Assembly: GCA_965372015.1 (NCBI GenBank)
Contig: CBDVAP010000058.1
Coordinates: 1-16,318, forward strand
From: JACZSB01 sp965372015
Lineage (GTDB): Bacteria; Fidelibacterota; Marinisomatia; SCGC-AAA003-L08; TS1B11
Direction of reading: 5' to 3'
Length of the DNA: 16,318 nt
In this document: positions 1 to 7,444 of the stretch, one piece after another
Numbering within the stretch: the stretch's first letter is position 1
Layout: every line of letters starts with the position of its first letter
Made by a program: the position numbers and the translations under genes
The notes under the pieces: model-generated
Told to the model about the DNA's origin: nothing
Seen by the model: only the letters and a program-made list of their open reading frames with translations
The model's database searches: none

Positions 1-119
1 AGATTCCTACTAAGCCTTTCACCGCGAAACAGCCCTAGCAACTATTTCTGGTTCTTTTGCGATGGCACTGTTACCCGGTCCGGCTAGGATCTGCGCCCGG
101 CCAATAAACTGCATTACTC

Positions 120-125
120 GAGGAG
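120..125 (+). promoter_or_regulatory. Ribosome-binding site of the 583-aa dehydratase-like gene
   Basis: The sequence GAGGAG lies five bases before the ATG at 131. It is the strongest Shine-Dalgarno match near the gene and decides the start. An in-frame ATG at 62 would add 23 residues and has no comparable site in front of it. Confidence 0.75.
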
Positions 126-130
126 CTATC

Positions 131-1882
131 ATGGTTTCTAGTGAATTGGAAAGCCGCATCGCTGAAAAGGTTACTGCGGAACGTGTGCGTCTGGAGCAAC
201 TGGCTGGTCTCGAGCCGGAACTGGTTGAGCATTTCCGCCGCTTTGACCAGAAGCCCTTCACCAAGGATGAACGGGATCAAACCATCATCCTATTCAATGG
301 GTTCACCGCCAGCCATGACACGATAGTCGAGGGTATATTCCGTGGTCTGGGCTACGCCTGCCAGGCCCTCCCCACACCTCAAAAGAGTGCCTTCGAGATC
401 GGGAAAGAGTTCTGTGACAATGCCATGTGCAATCCGACCTACTTCACAGTAGGGAACCTGATCGAGTACCTCCAGCAGCTGGAGGCGGCAGGGTTGGGTA
501 AACGTGAGATCATCGATAAATACATATTTTTTACGGCCGGTTCTTGTGGACCGTGCCGCTTCGGGATGTATGAGGCCGAATATCGCCTGGGGTTGCAGAA
601 CGCCGGCTTTGAAGGCTTCCGGGTGATTCTGTTTCAGCAAACCGGGGGCATCAACCAACAGGATGGCAGCGACGGCCTGGAGATGAATGAACGTTTCTTC
701 CTGAATCTCATCAATGCCTTCAACGCCGGCGATATCGTGAATGAGATGGCCTACCAGATTCGGCCGTACGAGGTCGAGGCCGGTAAGACGGATGCGGTCT
801 TGCAGGGAGTACGGGGTTACCTGCAGGATGTTTTTAAAAACGGGGCTCGCGGGGAGTCGACGCCATCGAAAAATGGGGTAGCCGTAAATGAGCCCGGCGC
901 TACCAGTAAATCGGGTTTCCTGCGGGTCTTCCGGGAGCAAATGAGCCGCAAGGATTACACCCGGGCCTTCAAAGAAGCTGGTCGGCGGTTTGAAGCGCTT
1001 GAGGTGGATCATTTACGAGTGAAGCCCATCGTTAAAATCACCGGGGAATTCTGGGCCCAAATCACCGAGGGCGACGGCAATTTCAAAATGTTCCGCTTTT
1101 TGGAAGGAGAAGGCGCCGAAGTGATTGTAGAACCAGTGGCCACCTGGGTACTTTACCTGATACACCAGGCCCGGCAAAGGCTATGGGATTCCAAGGGCCT
1201 CTATGACGGCCTTAAACCGCCAGGTTGGTGGCGGATCGACAAGCGCCTGGCAGCCTACGGGCAGTATCTCAAGCAGCTGGGGCTGATCATGGTGACCGAG
1301 AAATTGTATCGCCGGGAATACTATCGCCTGCAACGGGAATTGAGCACAACCTTGCACCCGCTCGCCAACCAGCTGGAATACGAGGAACTGGCGCATAAGT
1401 TCTACAATTCCCGGGCCCGGGGCGGTGAGGGCCACCTGGAAGTGGCAAAAAATATATATTACCATAACAATGACCTGTGTCATATGGTTCTTTCTCTCAA
1501 GCCGTTCGGGTGCATGCCCAGTACCCAGTCCGATGGGATTCAGGTAGCGGTAATCGAGCGGGTCAGCGATATGATTTACCTGCCCATCGAAACCTCAGGC
1601 GAGGGCGAGATCAACGCTTTAAGCCGGGTTCAGATGGCCCTGGGGAATGCCCGGGCCAAGGCCAAGCTGGAGTTCCAAACGGTACTGGCTCAAACCGGTC
1701 AAGACCTGGAAAGCCTGAGAGCATTCGTAGCGGAACACAGAGTCCTGAGATCCCCCCTTTATCCCATCCCCCATACCAAGGGCGTAGTGGGACGGGCCGC
1801 CAATTTCGCCCTGCACTTAGCGGCTCTTATAGATGGCCGGGCCCAGTTTCTGGTTCCTGCTGAAACAATTGGCCGGAGCTAG
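131..1882 (+). CDS. 2-hydroxyacyl-CoA dehydratase-like (HgdB/activase-associated) protein
   Basis: A 583-residue soluble protein without a signal peptide, related to the D-component (HgdB-like) side of 2-hydroxyacyl-CoA dehydratase/activase systems. Recognisable family segments are GKEFCDNAMCNPTY (residues 91-104), FFTAGSCGPCRFGMYE (133-148) and SLKPFGCMPSTQSDG (455-469), followed by LPIETSGEGEIN (484-495). Cys95, Cys100, Cys139, Cys142, Cys450 and Cys461 are candidate iron-sulfur ligands; assigning them is inference. Residues 236-262 look like a low-complexity linker between two halves. The start at 131 is chosen for its GAGGAG site. The next gene begins two bases after the TAG, so co-translation with the 1206-aa activase is likely. 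Known relatives use an ATP-driven activase to inject a low-potential electron into a [4Fe-4S] cluster for syn-elimination of water from 2-hydroxyacyl-CoA. Large relatives of this subtype are uncharacterised, so no substrate is assigned. A double-cubane-cluster-type reductase is an alternative. Confidence 0.8.
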   Translation: MVSSELESRIAEKVTAERVRLEQLAGLEPELVEHFRRFDQKPFTKDERDQTIILFNGFTASHDTIVEGIFRGLGYACQALPTPQKSAFEIGKEFCDNAMCNPTYFTVGNLIEYLQQLEAAGLGKREIIDKYIFFTAGSCGPCRFGMYEAEYRLGLQNAGFEGFRVILFQQTGGINQQDGSDGLEMNERFFLNLINAFNAGDIVNEMAYQIRPYEVEAGKTDAVLQGVRGYLQDVFKNGARGESTPSKNGVAVNEPGATSKSGFLRVFREQMSRKDYTRAFKEAGRRFEALEVDHLRVKPIVKITGEFWAQITEGDGNFKMFRFLEGEGAEVIVEPVATWVLYLIHQARQRLWDSKGLYDGLKPPGWWRIDKRLAAYGQYLKQLGLIMVTEKLYRREYYRLQRELSTTLHPLANQLEYEELAHKFYNSRARGGEGHLEVAKNIYYHNNDLCHMVLSLKPFGCMPSTQSDGIQVAVIERVSDMIYLPIETSGEGEINALSRVQMALGNARAKAKLEFQTVLAQTGQDLESLRAFVAEHRVLRSPLYPIPHTKGVVGRAANFALHLAALIDGRAQFLVPAETIGRS

Positions 1883-1884
1883 GG

Positions 1885-4800
1885 ATGGCAGTTAAAACCG
1901 GCCGGCTGTATATGGGGATCGACGTAGGGTCCACTACCGTCAAAATAGTAGTGCTGGACGCCCAATCCAACCGGATCGTTTGGAAGCAGTACCAACGCCA
2001 TGAAGCCGATCAGGCCGGCACCGTACTACAATTTCTACAGCGAATCGAGGCGGACTTCCCTGATACCTTACCGGATAAGATTAAGGTTTTTATTACCGGC
2101 AGCGGTGGGAAGAGCATCGGCCGCCATATTGGCGCCCGGTTTATCCAGGAGGTGAATGCGGTCTGCCAGGCTGTGGAAGTGCTCCATCCCGATGTGGGAT
2201 CTGTGATTGAGTTGGGCGGGCAAGATGCCAAGATAATCATATTCAAGGAAGACCCCACGACTGGAAAGAAGAAGAAGTATCCCAGCATGAACGACAAGTG
2301 CGCCGGCGGAACCGGGGCGGTGCTGGACAAGATCAGCGCCAAGTTGAAGATACCGGCGGAGGATTTGGGCCAATATGGCTATGAGGGACTGAAGCTGCAC
2401 CATGTGGCCGGCAAATGCGGGGTGTTCGCCGAAACCGACATCAACAGCCTCCAGAAGCAGGGAATCGGCAATCAGGAAATGATGGCCAGCCTTTTTGAGG
2501 CTATCGTAGGGCAGAACCTATCGGTCCTGACCAGGGGGCACACGCTCCTGCCGAAGGTGCTGTTGTTAGGGGGACCGAACACCTTCATCCGTGGTATGAA
2601 GGAAGCCTGGCAGGCCAATATTCCGGAAATCTGGGCGGAGCGCGAGGTCCCTTTGCCCGCGGGAGTTGAGCCCAAGGAGCTGATCATCGTCCCGGATAAT
2701 GCCCAATATTTTGCAGCTCTGGGGGCAGTACAGTTCGGCCGCGAGGAAGACCAGCAGGACAGCGGGAATTACAGCGGTTGGAAAGCCCTGGAAGAGTATT
2801 GCCAAAAAGGCATTAAGCAGGAACGCCGCGGCTCTTCGGTCGGCCTATGGACCACCAGGGAAGAGCTACAGGCCTTCAAGGAGGAATATGCCCCGGTACC
2901 ATTCCGGCCGGCTACATTCAGAGCCGGAGAGACCGTTGAGGCCTTTATCGGACTGGACGGCGGGTCTACTTCCACCAAGGCGGTACTGGTCAACAAGGAC
3001 CGGGAAATTCTGGCAAAATCGTACCAGCTTTCGAAAGGCAACCCCATCGAGGACACCAAGGATATCATCGCTAACCTGCGAAGCCAGGTGGAATCCGGCG
3101 GAGCCGTTCTCCAAGTCATGGGCCTGGGGACCACCGGCTACGCCAAGGATATCCTGAAGGATGTGCTGGGCGCCGATGCCGCTATCGTTGAGACCGTGGC
3201 CCACACCGAATCGGCGTTGCACTTTTATAAAAAGGTGGACGTAATCTGCGACGTTGGTGGCCAGGACATTAAGATAATGATCCTCAAAGACGGCAAGGTC
3301 AAGGATTTTAAACTGAACACCCAGTGTTCGGCCGGGAACGGCTATTTTCTGCAAAGCAGCGCCCAGGATTTCAACATCCCGGTGGAGCGATATGCCGAGG
3401 TAGCCTTTCAAGCCGAAGCGATGCCCACTTTCGGCTACGGTTGCGCCGTGTTCATGCAGTCGGACATTGTCGATTTTCAGCGCAAGGGTTGGGAGCCCAA
3501 GGAGATCATGGCCGGCCTGGCCGATGTCCTGCCGAAAAACATCTGGCTGTATGTTTCCCAGATGACCAACCTGGCGAATCTTGGTACGCACTTCGTTCTG
3601 CAGGGAGGTACCCAGCACAATCTGGCGGCCGTGAAGGCCCAGGTCGATTTTATCAAGTCCCGGTTCCGCGGGGATGATATCCGGCCCAGCATCATCGTCC
3701 ATAAACATTGCGGTGAAAGTGGGGCCATCGGTACTGCATTAGAGGCGGTCCGGCTGTGGGAACGGGGCCGGCAAACCACCTTTATTGGGCTGGACAGCGT
3801 GGCGCATATCCGCTACAAATCCATCACCAGTGAGGATACTCGTTGTTACTTCTGCAAGAATAAATGCCTGCGAACCTTTATCGATGTGGATATCACCGCC
3901 GCCCGGACACCGAAGGAAAGCCGATTTTACTACAAGCAGGGGGCCTCCGAGCCGCGAATCAAACGATTCTATGCCAAGGATCGCCAAAAGGGCGAGGGCT
4001 TGAAATCCAACATCCCTCTGGCACCGGGCGCCAAACGTCTGATTGTGGGCAACTCTTGTGAGAAGGGCCTGGTAGAGGACGTCAATGATATGCGCGAAAT
4101 CAAAAAAGATTTAGATGAGATGCTGGCAGCCCATCCGAACTTTGTCGATAAGGCCTGCGCGCAAGTCTTTAAATCCTGGGTACCATCCGATGATAAAGCT
4201 GTAACCAAGCCAAAGCGCTTCTATATAAAAAAGGCCATCAGGGAACGGGAGACGCTAAGGATTGGAATTCCACGGGTTCTGAACATCTACACATTCGCTC
4301 CCCTCTTTGATGCTTACTTCCAGAGCCTGGGGATTCCCCATAAGAATATTATCTACTCCGATTACACATCTGAACAGCTCTATCGCGCCGGGAGCAGACG
4401 GGGGGCCATCGATCCTTGCTATCCCAGCAAATTAGGAATTCCGCATGTCCACAATCTGATCTATAAGGCCCATGCTCGCACCCCTCTGGACATAATCTTC
4501 TTCCCCATGTTGCACGACATGCCCTCCGACCTGGTCAATTCCCAGGGGCATTTGGCTTGCCCGGCCGTGACCATGACGCCCGGGACGGTTAAGGCCGCCT
4601 TTACCAAGGAGGGGGATGTCTTTGCTAAGCATGGCATAACTTATTTTGATCCTTTACTGAATCTGGGTACCCCGGCCTTATGCGAAAAGCAGCTGTATGA
4701 GGCCTTCAGCGGATTGCTGGGACTCTCGCGAAAAGAAAACCGGCAAGCGCTGGAATGTGGCTATCGGACCCTGCGGCGCTACCAGGCTACCATGCGAGCT

Positions 4801-5505
4801 CAGGCCAAGGAAGTGCTCGACCTGCTGGTCAAAGAACAGAAAATTGGAATGGTCCTTTTGGGCCGGCCCTATCATAACGATATAGGCATCAATCATAGCA
4901 TTCTAGTGGAATTCCAGAAACTGGGCTATCCGGTGTTCAATCAGGATGTCCTACCCACCGAGGGGGAGTTGGTGGAGGAGCTCTTTGGTGAAGAGGTCCG
5001 GGCGGGGACTATCGCCGGTCCCATGGACATTAGTGACGTCTGGAAAAACTCCTACAGCGAAAACGCCAGCCGCAAGATCTGGGCCGCGAAGTTTGTGGCC
5101 CGGCACCCAAATCTGGTGGCCGTTGAGATGTCCAATTTCAAGTGTGGCCACGACGGTCCTACTTACGCCGTGATCGAGAAGATTATTGAGAGCTCCAGAA
5201 CACCACTATTCTCTTTCAAGGACTTAGATGAAAACAAACCGGCCGGCTCGATCAAGATCCGGGTGGAGACTATTGCCTACTTCCTTAAACGGTATGGGGA
5301 AGATATGCTGTCCAAGACCAAAGCCAGAGCGGAAATTGAGCAGCAACTTAAGCAGTATGAGGCGGGGCTCCGGAATGAACTGAGTGGCGCTGATTTGGCC
5401 GCCGGGCGGAACGGCAACGGCCAGCTGATTCCCGGGATTGAGTCCAATCATAATGGTGAATCCCAAGTCGATGGGAAGCTATCGAGATCAATCAAGGCGG
5501 AATGA
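1885..5505 (+). CDS. Double BcrAD/BadFG activase with DUF2229-like region
   Basis: A 1206-residue multidomain protein of the CoA-substrate-specific enzyme activase family. ASKHA module 1 spans about residues 7-285: phosphate-binding GIDVGSTTVK (11-20), ELGGQDAKI (109-117), CAGGTG with Cys139, and KCGVFAETD with Cys178. Module 2 spans about 352-625: GLDGGSTSTK (356-365), DVGGQDIKI (456-464), CSAGNG with Cys481, and GYGCAVFMQSD with Cys520. The paired cysteines match the positions where activases hold a [4Fe-4S] cluster across a dimer. A Cys-rich linker follows (Cys654, Cys657, Cys661, Cys725), then a DUF2229-like region from about 791 (IGIPRVLNIY, DPCYPSKLG with Cys845, Cys892), then an HgdB-like segment (LLGRPYHND 991-999, FKCGHDGPTY with Cys1087). 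The last 40 residues are low complexity. GGAG sits six bases before the ATG, and the gene follows its partner after two bases. Expected role: ATP-dependent reduction of the partner protein. The substrate is unknown. Confidence 0.88.
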   Translation: MAVKTGRLYMGIDVGSTTVKIVVLDAQSNRIVWKQYQRHEADQAGTVLQFLQRIEADFPDTLPDKIKVFITGSGGKSIGRHIGARFIQEVNAVCQAVEVLHPDVGSVIELGGQDAKIIIFKEDPTTGKKKKYPSMNDKCAGGTGAVLDKISAKLKIPAEDLGQYGYEGLKLHHVAGKCGVFAETDINSLQKQGIGNQEMMASLFEAIVGQNLSVLTRGHTLLPKVLLLGGPNTFIRGMKEAWQANIPEIWAEREVPLPAGVEPKELIIVPDNAQYFAALGAVQFGREEDQQDSGNYSGWKALEEYCQKGIKQERRGSSVGLWTTREELQAFKEEYAPVPFRPATFRAGETVEAFIGLDGGSTSTKAVLVNKDREILAKSYQLSKGNPIEDTKDIIANLRSQVESGGAVLQVMGLGTTGYAKDILKDVLGADAAIVETVAHTESALHFYKKVDVICDVGGQDIKIMILKDGKVKDFKLNTQCSAGNGYFLQSSAQDFNIPVERYAEVAFQAEAMPTFGYGCAVFMQSDIVDFQRKGWEPKEIMAGLADVLPKNIWLYVSQMTNLANLGTHFVLQGGTQHNLAAVKAQVDFIKSRFRGDDIRPSIIVHKHCGESGAIGTALEAVRLWERGRQTTFIGLDSVAHIRYKSITSEDTRCYFCKNKCLRTFIDVDITAARTPKESRFYYKQGASEPRIKRFYAKDRQKGEGLKSNIPLAPGAKRLIVGNSCEKGLVEDVNDMREIKKDLDEMLAAHPNFVDKACAQVFKSWVPSDDKAVTKPKRFYIKKAIRERETLRIGIPRVLNIYTFAPLFDAYFQSLGIPHKNIIYSDYTSEQLYRAGSRRGAIDPCYPSKLGIPHVHNLIYKAHARTPLDIIFFPMLHDMPSDLVNSQGHLACPAVTMTPGTVKAAFTKEGDVFAKHGITYFDPLLNLGTPALCEKQLYEAFSGLLGLSRKENRQALECGYRTLRRYQATMRAQAKEVLDLLVKEQKIGMVLLGRPYHNDIGINHSILVEFQKLGYPVFNQDVLPTEGELVEELFGEEVRAGTIAGPMDISDVWKNSYSENASRKIWAAKFVARHPNLVAVEMSNFKCGHDGPTYAVIEKIIESSRTPLFSFKDLDENKPAGSIKIRVETIAYFLKRYGEDMLSKTKARAEIEQQLKQYEAGLRNELSGADLAAGRNGNGQLIPGIESNHNGESQVDGKLSRSIKAE

Positions 5506-5786
5506 TGTTACAGAGCGATAAAGTCCTGTTTGAGATTTACCGGGATGCCCGGCATCCGGAAGAATTCAGAGTGATCTACTTTACCGAGCTGAACGAGCAC
5601 AACCGGGACGCGGAATTTGACAAAGCTATGCAGGGTGCACATCTCTACGATGGATTCATTCGCAGTATCAAGTTGGAGAAGGCCCGGGCGAGCATTGCGG
5701 CACTTTTGGAGCGCCTGAACCAGGGTGAGACCGTTACCTCCGACACAATAGACCAGGACCTGGCCGAATTCCTGGCCGGCAGCTAG
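5502..5786 (+). CDS. Small uncharacterised protein coupled to the activase
   Basis: A 94-residue protein that I do not recognise. Its ATG overlaps the activase stop as ATGA, so translation is probably coupled; a second ATG follows directly at 5505. Residues 1-45 read like an alpha/beta fold (VLFEIYRD, FRVIYFTEL), and the rest looks helical and charged, ending in a small hydrophobic tail (LAEFLAGS). There are no cysteines, signal peptide or membrane segment, which argues against a ferredoxin and suggests a soluble accessory, assembly or regulatory protein for the dehydratase-activase pair. The reading frame is supported by the overlap and by occupying exactly the space up to the convergent gene. 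Function is unknown. Confidence 0.6.
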   Translation: MMLQSDKVLFEIYRDARHPEEFRVIYFTELNEHNRDAEFDKAMQGAHLYDGFIRSIKLEKARASIAALLERLNQGETVTSDTIDQDLAEFLAGS

Positions 5787-7444
5787 AATATCAGGCGGTA
5801 TTCAGTGGAGAAATTCACCCCCTTGGCGGTATTGAACATACCGCGGCTTTCGCCATATCCCAGGTACCATTGGAACGAACCCAGGTTCAACATGAAGGCG
5901 GTGTCCCATCTAAAACCATCCAGACCACCAAAACCAACGCCGATGTGAACCGGAAAAACAGGTGATAATACGTATTCCAGGCCGAGGGACACTAATGGTG
6001 GGACCCTATCCAGGTAGTCACTCCTCAGGTAGTGGGTGACGGAAGCATCAAAGGTCAGTTCAGGCGAAAGCCGATATAATGCGCCCCAAATGAGCCGGGA
6101 TGGATAGATCGTTCTGTCCGGCCCGGTAGAATAAGAAGTATCCCTGAGAACAAAGCTTTGTCTCAAGGAATCCATTTGGTCATCATTATAATCGTAGATA
6201 TCATCCAGGTCTGCCGATGAGAGCTGCACGAAGAATTCTTTACTGGTAACAGTTCTATCCGGCCATATCAGGGTACCAAATAAATCCTTCCCGGTCAGAC
6301 CAACACTCAGCCGGGGACGGATATCAGCGACAAAACCAAGATCCAGGCTCAAGCCGGCGCCTCTTAGGGCGATCAGCCGGGAATCGGAGTCCACATTAGC
6401 AACCCGTCTTGTTCGGCCTTTAATCACTATGCTGTCGGTGGTGGTGGCTATTTCCAGCTGTTGGGCGTTCAGATGAGCGTCAGCCAGTCCCAGCAGAAAA
6501 TTAATCCCGGCTCCCGCATAGAACCGGTCAATTGTTCTCGTCATTTGCGGCATGACGATTTGCCGGCCATAAAGCACTGAAATCGGGGCAACCGCCAGCA
6601 GGTCCAGGTTGGGTTTTGACAAATCCCGGTGTTGATCAAATCTCACACCGTGGAAAAGCAAATCCAATATGGCCGTAGGCAAATTCATGTTCGATATAAC
6701 CTTCAGTTCAAAGATCGACACATCGAAATTGCCTGCCGTAAAACCCAGACCGGTCAGACCGGCCATCAGGTTCGTGTTCCAGACATCAGGGGTAAATACA
6801 GATAAGAAATTGTCCTTTTTACCGGGATCCCGAAGATTAAGGCCGCCGTACAGCTGCCGGTTAATCCATTCGGCAGAAACAGCATTATTCCTGGCATCCA
6901 GGCTACCCCCCAATACGGTCATGGTAAAACGGGGTATTGATTCAATTCCTGCTAATGGAGATTTCGCGGTGACAATCCAGGCATCGTTGTAGCCTGCTGC
7001 TATCAGCGAACGTCGAAGGGTTTCGATGTTAAACCTATCGGTAGTATCTCCAACCCGCAATTTATAGATTGAATCCATAACAATGATTACTGATGGTATT
7101 CCCTGGAACCGGCGATTGAAGTCATTTCTGGTCCGCTCAACGAGCTTCCTGTCCCGACTAGCAATAATCTGAACCGAATAGATTTCCTGAACGCTACCGG
7201 TATTTTCCTGGTACCCAGCTCCATTTTCCAAGGCCGGTCGTTCTGATACTCTCCCCTTAAATAAATCCATTGTTACAGGTTTCCCGTAATACCCCAGCAT
7301 GGCTGGATTCAGACCCAAAGGGTGAGTTCCCATAGCACGGGTGAAATAGACTCTGGTGGCGACGTTGCGGAGCGGGTTGCTGGAGGGCAGTCCCTTTCCC
7401 ATAAGGAAACCAGTGACCAGAAGGTACAAAAGAACCGATTTCAT
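5783..7444 (-). CDS. Outer-membrane beta-barrel protein with inserted SPOR domain
   Basis: A 553-residue exported protein. An N-terminal hydrophobic segment (residues 1-20, SVLLYLLVTGFLMG) is a likely signal peptide. Residues 38-58 (MGTHPLGLNPAMLGYYGK) resemble the start of PorV/DUF5723-type barrels, which carry a similar G-x-NPA motif. A SPOR domain follows at about 88-160 (IYSVQIIASRDR at its start, YKLRVGD, then LRRSLIAAGYNDAWIVTA). SPOR domains bind denuded septal peptidoglycan. From about 170 the barrel resumes (PRFTMTVLGG) and continues as alternating hydrophobic strands to a terminal YRLIF. A C-terminal Phe is typical of barrels folded by the BAM machinery. The start is supported by GGAAGGG four bases before the ATG and by an ATGA overlap with the upstream lipoprotein gene. 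The stop shares CTAG with the convergent gene. Exact function is unknown; a link between outer membrane and peptidoglycan is inferred from the SPOR domain. Confidence 0.8.
   Translation of the reverse strand: MKSVLLYLLVTGFLMGKGLPSSNPLRNVATRVYFTRAMGTHPLGLNPAMLGYYGKPVTMDLFKGRVSERPALENGAGYQENTGSVQEIYSVQIIASRDRKLVERTRNDFNRRFQGIPSVIIVMDSIYKLRVGDTTDRFNIETLRRSLIAAGYNDAWIVTAKSPLAGIESIPRFTMTVLGGSLDARNNAVSAEWINRQLYGGLNLRDPGKKDNFLSVFTPDVWNTNLMAGLTGLGFTAGNFDVSIFELKVISNMNLPTAILDLLFHGVRFDQHRDLSKPNLDLLAVAPISVLYGRQIVMPQMTRTIDRFYAGAGINFLLGLADAHLNAQQLEIATTTDSIVIKGRTRRVANVDSDSRLIALRGAGLSLDLGFVADIRPRLSVGLTGKDLFGTLIWPDRTVTSKEFFVQLSSADLDDIYDYNDDQMDSLRQSFVLRDTSYSTGPDRTIYPSRLIWGALYRLSPELTFDASVTHYLRSDYLDRVPPLVSLGLEYVLSPVFPVHIGVGFGGLDGFRWDTAFMLNLGSFQWYLGYGESRGMFNTAKGVNFSTEYRLIF

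Noticed and set aside
57..90. TTGCGA and TAGGAT as a sigma-70 promoter before the plus-strand unit
   Set aside because: The spacer is 22 bases, well over the usual 16-18, and the promoter consensus of this lineage is uncertain.
62..130. Earlier in-frame ATG at 62 for the dehydratase-like gene
   Set aside because: It lacks a Shine-Dalgarno site, while GAGGAG stands five bases before the ATG at 131. The extra 23 residues also do not look like family sequence.
290..1012. 240-codon open frame antisense to the dehydratase-like gene
   Set aside because: It is opposite conserved Cys motifs of the real gene and has no signal, domain or ribosome-binding support.
2866..3708. 280-codon open frame antisense to the activase gene
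   Set aside because: It lies wholly opposite well-supported ASKHA motifs. Long antisense frames are common opposite GC-biased codons, and its product has no family signature.
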